Part shown: one piece after another, positions 33,489 to 40,088 of the stretch
Layout of the letters: each line of letters opens with the position of its first letter
How positions within the stretch are numbered: position 1 is the first letter of the stretch
Assembly (NCBI GenBank): GCA_021784845.1
Contig: JAJYHH010000114.1
Span: 1-40,088, forward strand
Length of the DNA stretch: 40,088 bases
Direction: 5' to 3'
From: Pseudomonadota bacterium
GTDB lineage: Bacteria; Pseudomonadota; Gammaproteobacteria; Acidiferrobacterales; Acidiferrobacteraceae
The notes under the pieces: model-generated
What the model saw: only the letters and a program-made list of their open reading frames with translations
What the model was told of the DNA's origin: nothing
The model's database searches: none
Translations under genes and position numbers: made by a program

Positions 33489-33854
33489 GTGGGTATCAAG
33501 GTCATGGTTATTGATGACAGCAATACGATTCGTCGTACCGCGGAGGCGCTGCTGAAGAAAGCTGGTTACGAAGTGTTTACGGCGGGCGACGGGTTCGAGG
33601 CCATGTCGGTCATAACCGATCAGCGGCCGGACATCATTTTTGTCGATATCATGATGCCGCGTCTTGATGGGTACCAGACCTGTCTTCTGATCAAGAACAA
33701 CCGGGAGTTCCGCCATATTCCGGTTATCATGCTGTCGAGCAAGGACGGCCTTTTTGACAAGGCCCGTGGCAAGATCGCGGGTTCGGAAGAACACGTCAAC
33801 AAGCCGTTTACCCAAGAAGAACTGATTGATGTAATTAGCAAATATGTTCATTAG
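33489..33854 (+). CDS. pilG: PilG, CheY-like response regulator for twitching motility
   Basis: The ~121-residue single receiver domain has VMVIDDSNTIRRTAEALL with the acidic pocket, the phosphoacceptor aspartate (about D53) in FVDIMMPRLDGYQTC, LSSKDGLFDKARGK and the conserved Lys in VNKPF. It closely follows Pseudomonas PilG, which promotes pilus extension. I choose the GTG at 33489, with a GCGAGG site five bases upstream; a GTG two codons earlier (33483) is the alternative. Confidence 0.95.
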   Translation: MGIKVMVIDDSNTIRRTAEALLKKAGYEVFTAGDGFEAMSVITDQRPDIIFVDIMMPRLDGYQTCLLIKNNREFRHIPVIMLSSKDGLFDKARGKIAGSEEHVNKPFTQEELIDVISKYVH

Positions 33855-33910
33855 ATCGTGTCGTGTCATTGAGGTCACAGGCCGATTCGCATGACCAGGG
33901 GAGTGTTAAC

Positions 33911-34273
33911 GTGGCTATAAAGAATATTCTTGTCGTCGACGATTCGCCTACCGAGCTGCATCTGCTGCAGGAGATGCTGGCGCGTAACGGGTTTACGATC
34001 ACCACGGCCCGTAGCGGTGAAGAAAGCATTGAAAAATTGAAGACATTCCGCCCGGACCTGATCCTGATGGATGTGGTGATGCCGGGCATGAGCGGCTTCG
34101 AGGCGACCCGTACGATCACGAAGAACCCCGCCACCAGCGGCATTCCCGTGATCATCTGCACGACCAAAGGCCAGGAGACGGACAAGGCCTGGGGGCTGCG
34201 GCAGGGCGCGCGTGACTACATTGTCAAGCCGGTTGTGGAAAGCCAGCTGCTGGAAAAGATCAGAGCCCTGTGA
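33911..34273 (+). CDS. pilH: PilH, CheY-like response regulator for twitching motility
   Basis: The 120-residue receiver domain has ILVVDDSPTELHLLQEML, phosphoacceptor D54 in LMDVVMPGMSGFEATR, ICTTKGQETDKAWGLRQGARDYIVKPV. It opposes PilG or acts as a phosphate sink in pseudomonads. The GTG at 33911 follows GGGGAG. Its stop overlaps the pilI start by 4 bases (GTGA). Confidence 0.95.
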   Translation: MAIKNILVVDDSPTELHLLQEMLARNGFTITTARSGEESIEKLKTFRPDLILMDVVMPGMSGFEATRTITKNPATSGIPVIICTTKGQETDKAWGLRQGARDYIVKPVVESQLLEKIRAL

Positions 34274-34815
34274 CCGACGCCGCGCAAAGCGAAGCCTTCA
34301 ACCTGCTGGTACAGATGCAGGAGCGGGTCCGCGCGCTCGCGCCGCAACTGCCAGAACAGGTCGAGGCCACCCCGTTGTGGACAGGTTTGGGTTTTCGGCT
34401 GGATGATGCGCCGCTGCTCGTTTCCCTGGATCAGATCGCGGAGATTCTGCCTCGCCCGGTCACCACCCGTGTGCCGGGAACCAAGCGCTGGGTCAAGGGT
34501 ATCGCCAACATCCGCGGCACCCTCTTGACGGTCATCGACCTGGCGGAATTTTTCGGCAAGCCCCCGGTGCCTCTCGAGGACAAGGTACGCCTGCTCGTGA
34601 TGCACGTCGGCGACCTGAGCGCCGGCCTGCTTGTGAATGAAGTCTCGGGACTCAAGCATTTTGATGTCGAGCGCGATCGCCGCGACATCGCCGGACTGGA
34701 TAATGCGGTTTTGATGCATGTGCAGACGGCCTATATGGAAAACGGTGTTTTGTGGGGCGTGTTCGATCTGCGCTCCTTGTCGGACAGTCTGACATTCAAG
34801 CACGTCGCGGCCTGA
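34270..34815 (+). CDS. pilI: PilI, CheW-like coupling protein
   Basis: The 181-residue CheW-domain protein contains WTGLGFRLDDAPLLVSLDQIAEILPRP, VKGIANIRGTLLTVIDLAEFFGKP and LLVNEVSGLKHF. It links the receptor PilJ to the kinase ChpA. A GTG start overlaps pilH by 4 bases. A 77-base gap follows before pilJ. Confidence 0.94.
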   Translation: MTDAAQSEAFNLLVQMQERVRALAPQLPEQVEATPLWTGLGFRLDDAPLLVSLDQIAEILPRPVTTRVPGTKRWVKGIANIRGTLLTVIDLAEFFGKPPVPLEDKVRLLVMHVGDLSAGLLVNEVSGLKHFDVERDRRDIAGLDNAVLMHVQTAYMENGVLWGVFDLRSLSDSLTFKHVAA

Positions 34816-34892
34816 TTCCGGGTGAGCCAGGCCGCGATCCGAGGGTGGTGCGCGACTTCATAAGGGCGCGCAGTCTATAAGGGGTTGAGACT

Positions 34893-37007
34893 ATGGTGGC
34901 AAGACTATCCAAAAAGAAGGGTGCTGTTTTGGATCAGCCGACCGAGGAAATAGGGGCGGGCGGCGAGCAATACATTGAGGTCCAGCCGAAGGGGCGCGGC
35001 AGGTCGGTACGCAAGAAGTTCTCGCTGAACCTCAAGCTGCAAAACATTCTCGGGATTCCGATAATCCTGGCCTTGCTGGTCTTGTCGCTCGCCGCGGCGG
35101 TATTCCTCTTCTATACCGTGGCCCAGCAGACCAGCCGGGATTCCCGATACATCGAGCAGTCGAGTCAGCTGTTGATGCTGTCGCAGCGGATTGCGAAGGA
35201 CGCCGCCGCCGCGACCCTCGGCGAAGAGAGTGCGTTTAGCGATCTGCGGCACTCGCGCAACGAGTTTCAGCGGATCATCGTTGATCTGAAGAACGGAAAC
35301 AGTTCTCTCGGCATGCCACCGTCGCCGGTAGCCGTGCACCCGGCCCTGGACCGCGTTGACCGCGCCTGGCAGGTGATGCGCCGGCGCGTCAACCACATCC
35401 TGAAGCAGGAAGATGCGGCCCTGCAGATGCATGACTATGTGGCCACGGTCAACCAGACGGCGCCTTTGCTCCTTGCCTTGTGGGACGAGATTGTCACGAC
35501 CGGTGTGCGCACCCATATGCCGCGCCAGACCATGTATCTGGCTGCGCGCCAGGGCATGCTAAGCCAGCGGATCACCATGGAAGTCAACATGTTCGCGCAG
35601 GGTGGCAGCTCCGCTGCCGTTGCGGCGCAGCAGTTTGGTGAAGACGCCAAGCTCTTCCATAAGACCCAGCAGCAGCTGGCTTCCGTGCTGCCATCGGCCG
35701 TGGCCAAGAAATTTGCGCAGGCCCGCGAGGCGTTCAAGGCGATGAATGAAAGTGTGCATGGCATTCTGGCTGATGCCACGCCGCTTTTTGTGGCCCAGCG
35801 CGCCGGTACTTTGGTGTACCGCAAGAGCAATCACAACCTCGCGGACGCACGCAAACTGGTATCGGCATACAACTCCCTGAACCATCGCCGCCGTCTGGAG
35901 AAGTTTATCGGCTACGCGATGACGGGTCTGGCGCTGGTCTTCTTCGCTTTCCTGGTGTCGCGATTGGTGGGTGATGAGCGCGCCCGCGCCCGCGCAAGCG
36001 CTGCGCAAAACCGCGAGACCCAGGACGCCATTCTGAAGCTTCTCGACGAAATGGGCGACCTGGCGGATGGCGATCTGACGATCCAGCCGCAGGTGACCGA
36101 ACAGATCACGGGCGCAATCGCCGACTCGATCAACTACGCCGTCAAGGAAATGCGCAATGTCGTGTACCGAATCAATGCGACTGCGCAGGAGGTGGCGATG
36201 GCATCCGACCGGAGCCGCAAGACGGCCATCGAGCTGAATGAAGCGGCGGACCGCCAGGCCAAGCAGATTCTGGCAACCACCGATCGCATGCGCGCCATGG
36301 CAAAATCGATGGAGGAAATGTCGCAAAGCGCGGGACAGTCCGTGGAGGTGGCGCGCGGTTCGGTGCTGACTGCCAAACGGGGCGCGGAGGCTGTGCAGAA
36401 TACCATCAAGGGCATGGATGAGATGCGCGAGCAGATCCAGGAAACTGCCAAGCGCATCAAGCGGCTGGGTGAGAGCTCACAGCAGATCGGTGAAATCGTC
36501 GAGCTGATCAATGATATCGCCGAACAGACGAACATCCTGTCGCTGAACGCGGCCATCCAGGCGGCCATGGCGGGAGACGCAGGCCGCGGTTTCGCGGTGG
36601 TGGCAGATGAAGTGCAGCGGCTGGCCGAACGGTCGGGTGCGGCCACCAAGCAGATCGCCGATCTGGTGAAGACCATTCAGGCCGACACCAATGAAGCGGT
36701 GGCGTCGATGGAAAAGGCGACGAACGGCGTGGTGGAGGGTACGCGCCTGGCGGACGCGGCGGGGCAGGCTTTGGGACAGATCGAATCGGTGTCGGAGCAG
36801 CTTTCGGGCCTGATCGTGCGGATCGCGAAGGACGCCCATATGCAGTCGGAAACCGCAACGAACGTGTCTCACAACATGGGTGACATTCAGGAGGCGACGG
36901 CGCTGACGTCGGCCGGAACGAAACAGACCGCCGAATCCATCACCAAGCTGTCGGATCTCGTGCGCGAACTGCAGGCATCGGTGGCAGGCTTCAAGTTGCC
37001 GGTTTGA
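34893..37007 (+). CDS. pilJ: PilJ, methyl-accepting chemotaxis receptor of the twitching system
   Basis: The 704-residue membrane receptor has a basic cytoplasmic N-terminus (1-50), TM1 (~53-76), a periplasmic type IV pili sensor region with paired PilJ modules (~80-335), TM2 (~340-360) and a HAMP-like segment. The cytoplasmic coiled-coil signalling domain has its tip at about 540-575 ([20 protein letters not shown], then [18 protein letters not shown]). The tip lacks the usual EAARAG wording but matches PilJ of pseudomonads. It senses pilus-surface contact or pilin state. Ribosome binding site AAGGGG. Confidence 0.95.
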   Translation: MVARLSKKKGAVLDQPTEEIGAGGEQYIEVQPKGRGRSVRKKFSLNLKLQNILGIPIILALLVLSLAAAVFLFYTVAQQTSRDSRYIEQSSQLLMLSQRIAKDAAAATLGEESAFSDLRHSRNEFQRIIVDLKNGNSSLGMPPSPVAVHPALDRVDRAWQVMRRRVNHILKQEDAALQMHDYVATVNQTAPLLLALWDEIVTTGVRTHMPRQTMYLAARQGMLSQRITMEVNMFAQGGSSAAVAAQQFGEDAKLFHKTQQQLASVLPSAVAKKFAQAREAFKAMNESVHGILADATPLFVAQRAGTLVYRKSNHNLADARKLVSAYNSLNHRRRLEKFIGYAMTGLALVFFAFLVSRLVGDERARARASAAQNRETQDAILKLLDEMGDLADGDLTIQPQVTEQITGAIADSINYAVKEMRNVVYRINATAQEVAMASDRSRKTAIELNEAADRQAKQILATTDRMRAMAKSMEEMSQSAGQSVEVARGSVLTAKRGAEAVQNTIKGMDEMREQIQETAKRIKRLGESSQQIGEIVELINDIAEQTNILSLNAAIQAAMAGDAGRGFAVVADEVQRLAERSGAATKQIADLVKTIQADTNEAVASMEKATNGVVEGTRLADAAGQALGQIESVSEQLSGLIVRIAKDAHMQSETATNVSHNMGDIQEATALTSAGTKQTAESITKLSDLVRELQASVAGFKLPV

Positions 37008-37029
37008 GGCAGGACTCGAGACCGGGGGG

Positions 37030-40000
37030 ATGATGGCCATCACAAGCAGCGTTGATCTGGGCACTCTCGGTTGGGTCAAGGAAGAGATCGACGAGACCCT
37101 GAAGAAGGCCCGCCAGGCGCTGGAGGCCTTCACGGATAATCGGGCCGACGAGGCCCGGCTGCGGCTTTGTGCCACCTATCTGCACCAGATAGGTGGCACC
37201 CTCAAGATGGTCGAATTCGACAATCTGGCCGACCTTGTCGGCGAGGCCGAGGCGCTGGCGGAGGATCTCCTGGCAGGCGCCGAGGCGCCAAGTCCGGAGC
37301 GCCTGGAACCGCTTGTCCGGTTTGTTTTGTCGATGCCCGACGTTTTGGATGCCGCGCAGACGCGGCGCGGCGCGCTGGCGCAGTTGTGCCTGCCTTTGCT
37401 AAACGATCTGCGCGGCGCGCGCGGCTTGCCGCCGGCCGACCTGTTTGCGCTGTTCTCTCCCAGTCTCGATGTCCGCCCGCCGCACTCCAGCGTGACGGAC
37501 GAAAGGGTTCTTGGGCGTATCTTCCTGGAGCAGCGTGCGGCCTTTCAGGCCCTCCTCGTGCAATGGCTAAAGACCAGCGATGCGCTGCTGCTGACGCAGA
37601 TGCGATCCTATCTGGTCGACTGGCGCGAGCAGGCGGCGTTCATGCCCGCAGCGCAGTGCCTGTGGATTGCGGCGGGGTTCGTCGGGGTCGTGCGTGTCGA
37701 GGCACCGCCCCTGCTGGAACACAAGAAACTTTTCGGCCGGCTCGACCAGCAGTTAAAGCGCAGCGCAGACGGGCAGGACAAGGCCAGTGCCCGGGCCACC
37801 TACGAGCGCCTGAGCCGGGAGATGCTCTTTGCCATCAGCCAGAGCGGCACCTCGGACCCCGATACTGATGCCATTCGCGACGCCTTCGGGCTTGTAGTCG
37901 CCGAGGAGGCCTATCCGGTTGCTGCGATCGATGCACTGCGTTCGGTGACAAGCGCCCTTGAGCATGAGGTCGGTCATGCCCAGGAGCTTTTGTCGAGCTA
38001 TTTAGACGCCGCCGATGGCGGACATCAGATCGCTGAAGAGCTGGTGCGCCTGCTCGACAAGATGGCAAAGACGTTTACCACCCTGAACATCGCACCCCTG
38101 GCGGCACTGGCGGCCGATGTGCGGGATCTCTGCCGCGCACTGAACGAGGCCCGTGTCGAAAAATCGCCCGTGGCAGCCATGACCCTTGCCCAGGCCCTTC
38201 TTCAGGTCGAATCGGCAATTCACGAGATTCCCACGGGACGCATGGAATGGTGCACGCTCGTGGATGAGCGCCGGCGCAGCCTGCAGTCGCTTTATGCTGT
38301 TGCCGGTGATACCAGCGGCATCGAGATTTCCGAAGGTACGCTCAGTGAATATGAGACGCGCCGCCTTGTCAGTTCGGTTGGCGCGGAGATTCACGTCAAT
38401 CTCCAGCACATGGAGACCCAGTTCACGACCTTCGTTGCCGATAGTGGACAGCGTGTGCTGCTGGAGGGTTTGCCCAAACTCGCAGACCAGGTGGCGGCAG
38501 CCTTTCGCGTTCTGGGTGATGAGGCGGCAGCGGATCTGGCCCGCCACCTGAGCCATCTCCTTGAACAGCTGGCAATCGGAGCGCTACCGCCCTCGGCTGC
38601 GCGTTTTGAGGCTGTGGCGATCGGTGTGGGTGCCCTGGAGGCACAGGTAACCGGGCTCGAGCGCGGGCATGCGCTGCCGCCCGAACGTCTCGGCGTGGTC
38701 AGTGCGGGTCTGCAGCGCGCGCTGCAGGCCGAAGAGGTTCCGGCCGGATCCGGGCCATCCGTGGTTGTGGCATTGTCTGGAGCCGGCGCGCCACGGCCTG
38801 CGATTGATCCTGAGATTTTGCCGGTTTTTCTGGAAGATGCACACGAGGCGCTGCGCCAGTTGGCTGAACATATGCCCCGTTGGCGCAACCAGCGCGAGGA
38901 TGAGGAGGCGCTGACCGTCATACGGCGCGCCTTCCATACCCTGAAGGGAAGCGGTCGTATGGTCGAGGCCGGCGAGATTGCAGAACTTGCCTTCGACGCC
39001 GAGGCTCTGATGAATCGCGTGCGCGCCCGGCAGCTTACGTCCACCGACGACATCGTTCATTGGATCGGCCTTGCTCATGACGCTGTAGAGCGCTGGGTCG
39101 CTGCCATCGAACAGGATGGCGCGTTACCCGAAATGGCCGACATCCGGGCCGCACTGCAGGCGCTCGCCGATAACAGGCCGGTGCCGGCTGCGGCGCCAGC
39201 TCCCATGCCCGCCGCGCAATCTGGTCTTGCGGATGAAGCGCCCGCTGGCGGCGAGCCGCCACCACGGCCGCAGAGTGACCCGGCGCGTCGGGCGTCCCCC
39301 GGTGTGACCGGATCGCAGGATGAGCCCGTCCGCCAGGACGCCGCGGACACGGGCGCGGGTACCGGAGGAGAGCGGGATGGGATGGATCGGGTGGCCGCCG
39401 ATGACGCGGGATCCGTGCCGGCTGCGTCGGCTTCCATCTTCGACAAGGATCCGCTTTTGCGTGACATCTTCGTCACCGAGATGCGCGATCATTTGCAGGT
39501 CCTGCAGGCGGCCGCGCTCCAGGGTGTCGGCACTCCGGTGTCAGCGGCCTTGTTGCGGGCGGCGCATACGTTGCACGGGAGCGCGCGGTCGGTCTCCTTG
39601 CTTGCCATGGCAGACAGCGGTGCTGCGCTCGAGCGCTATCTGCAGGCCATGGTATCGCAAGACGCGGCACTGGATGCCGACGCGGTGACCACGCTGGCGG
39701 CGTTTACGGATCTCATGGCGCGCTTTTTGGTTGATCTGCGGGAACCGCCGCTGCGCACCGAGATGGCCGCACTCCAGGAGACGCTCGAGCATCTCGTCGC
39801 CGCGCGCGCTCCGGACCAATCGTTCACATGGTGGCAGCGGAAAGACTCCGGCGTGTCGGCGGCCGACGGCGGCGACGGGGAGAGTGCAGCCACCGAGGAG
39901 ACGGTGCCCTCGGTGGTGGCCTCCCCATCCCCGCCCCCGTTAATGCCCGAAATCGCGGTCAGTGCGCAGGATGCACAGGACATCGATCCGGAGCTGCGCG

Positions 40001-40088
40001 AGATTTTCCGTGATGAGGCGCGCGATCTGCTCGAGGCCCTCGGCGCCGCGCTGACCATGTGGCGGAGCGAACCGTCCAACGATCAGCA
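37030..40088 (+). CDS. chpA: ChpA/PilL-type hybrid histidine kinase, truncated by the window edge
   Basis: An open frame of at least 1019 codons starts at an ATG after GGGGGG and leaves the window at the right edge. It begins with the FimL/ChpA-like N-terminal region, where YLHQIGGTLKMV (H52) is a degenerate phosphotransfer-like motif. Two real HPt-type motifs follow, AFHTLKGSGRMV (H636) and AAHTLHGSARSV (H846), separated by a Pro/Ala/Asp-rich linker. A third HPt begins at the edge (IDPELREIFRDEARDLLEAL). The kinase core, CheW and receiver domains must lie beyond. It phosphorylates PilG and PilH. It lies 22 bases after pilJ with no pilK methyltransferase between. The first codons contain a perfect 14-bp inverted repeat. 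Confidence 0.92.
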   Translation, partial: MMAITSSVDLGTLGWVKEEIDETLKKARQALEAFTDNRADEARLRLCATYLHQIGGTLKMVEFDNLADLVGEAEALAEDLLAGAEAPSPERLEPLVRFVLSMPDVLDAAQTRRGALAQLCLPLLNDLRGARGLPPADLFALFSPSLDVRPPHSSVTDERVLGRIFLEQRAAFQALLVQWLKTSDALLLTQMRSYLVDWREQAAFMPAAQCLWIAAGFVGVVRVEAPPLLEHKKLFGRLDQQLKRSADGQDKASARATYERLSREMLFAISQSGTSDPDTDAIRDAFGLVVAEEAYPVAAIDALRSVTSALEHEVGHAQELLSSYLDAADGGHQIAEELVRLLDKMAKTFTTLNIAPLAALAADVRDLCRALNEARVEKSPVAAMTLAQALLQVESAIHEIPTGRMEWCTLVDERRRSLQSLYAVAGDTSGIEISEGTLSEYETRRLVSSVGAEIHVNLQHMETQFTTFVADSGQRVLLEGLPKLADQVAAAFRVLGDEAAADLARHLSHLLEQLAIGALPPSAARFEAVAIGVGALEAQVTGLERGHALPPERLGVVSAGLQRALQAEEVPAGSGPSVVVALSGAGAPRPAIDPEILPVFLEDAHEALRQLAEHMPRWRNQREDEEALTVIRRAFHTLKGSGRMVEAGEIAELAFDAEALMNRVRARQLTSTDDIVHWIGLAHDAVERWVAAIEQDGALPEMADIRAALQALADNRPVPAAAPAPMPAAQSGLADEAPAGGEPPPRPQSDPARRASPGVTGSQDEPVRQDAADTGAGTGGERDGMDRVAADDAGSVPAASASIFDKDPLLRDIFVTEMRDHLQVLQAAALQGVGTPVSAALLRAAHTLHGSARSVSLLAMADSGAALERYLQAMVSQDAALDADAVTTLAAFTDLMARFLVDLREPPLRTEMAALQETLEHLVAARAPDQSFTWWQRKDSGVSAADGGDGESAATEETVPSVVASPSPPPLMPEIAVSAQDAQDIDPELREIFRDEARDLLEALGAALTMWRSEPSNDQ
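37169..37199 (+). repeat. Perfect 14-bp inverted repeat with 3-base loop inside chpA
   Basis: GTGCCACCTATCTG (37169-37182) and its exact reverse complement (37186-37199) flank the loop CAC, which is the codon of H52. The transcript could form a very stable hairpin about 140 bases into the coding region. There is no T-run after it, so it is not a standard terminator. Confidence 0.85.

Noticed and set aside
34850-34875. TGCGCG…CGCGCA inverted repeat upstream of pilJ
   Set aside because: Only six base pairs with a long loop in GC-rich DNA; could be chance and has no T-run.
37167-37868. A plus-strand frame of 233 codons starting inside chpA
   Set aside because: It is out of frame with chpA, is Arg/Ala-rich, and chpA is open through the whole interval with family motifs.
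1-40088. Search for CRISPR arrays, tRNA or rRNA genes, insertion sequences and prophage genes
   Set aside because: I saw no regularly spaced repeats, no cloverleaf-like sequence, no transposase or integrase, and no phage structural genes.

Overview
The window is a GC-rich bacterial chromosome segment of about 40 kb. It best fits a chemolithotrophic, iron- and/or sulfur-oxidising gammaproteobacterium, perhaps of the Acidiferrobacter type. The reasons are a dissimilatory sat-aprB-aprA operon, a rusticyanin-like blue copper protein, a glutamate-cysteine ligase of the ATP-grasp-like type first known from Acidithiobacillus ferrooxidans, and a large block whose gene order matches the pilT to chpA region of Pseudomonas aeruginosa as I remember it. 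The taxon is inferred, not proven. I see no tRNA, rRNA, CRISPR array, insertion sequence or prophage.

Left part (1-8.2 kb): a scarred stretch holds the first ~41 codons of a P-type cation ATPase joined directly to the C-terminal ~300 codons of a UvrD-like helicase, followed by ~740 bases with no convincing gene. Then come oxyR and, divergent from it, a peroxiredoxin-glutaredoxin fusion gene with a well-formed OxyR-type site between them. Next are a rusticyanin-like cupredoxin, a PAS-GGDEF-EAL protein and a YkgJ-type cysteine-cluster protein.

Middle part (8.2-20.9 kb): sat-aprB-aprA reads leftward and ends at a clear intrinsic terminator. It encodes ATP sulfurylase and APS reductase, which in sulfur oxidisers run in reverse to turn sulfite into sulfate and ATP. 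A DUF4124-like protein and a TauE/SafE permease follow, then pyrE, an exonuclease III-family gene, an AmpG-like permease, metW, metX, a thioredoxin with a His/Cys tail, a small membrane protein, a TlpA/ScsD-like thioredoxin, yggT and proC.

Right part (20.9-40.1 kb): pilT-pilU (pilus retraction ATPases) and murI plus a divergent Kdo-transferase-like gene read rightward. A tightly packed leftward operon gshA-gshB-tonB-algH-ruvX-pyrR-pyrB-pyrC'-hisC shows 4-base start/stop overlaps at six of its eight junctions. Diverging from gshA, pilG-pilH-pilI-pilJ-chpA encodes the chemosensory system that controls twitching; chpA runs off the right edge. The most eye-catching unexplained items are the ATPase/helicase junction, the altered copper-ligand loop of the cupredoxin, the degenerate glycosyltransferase coupled to murI, and a perfect 14-bp inverted repeat inside chpA centred on a histidine codon.
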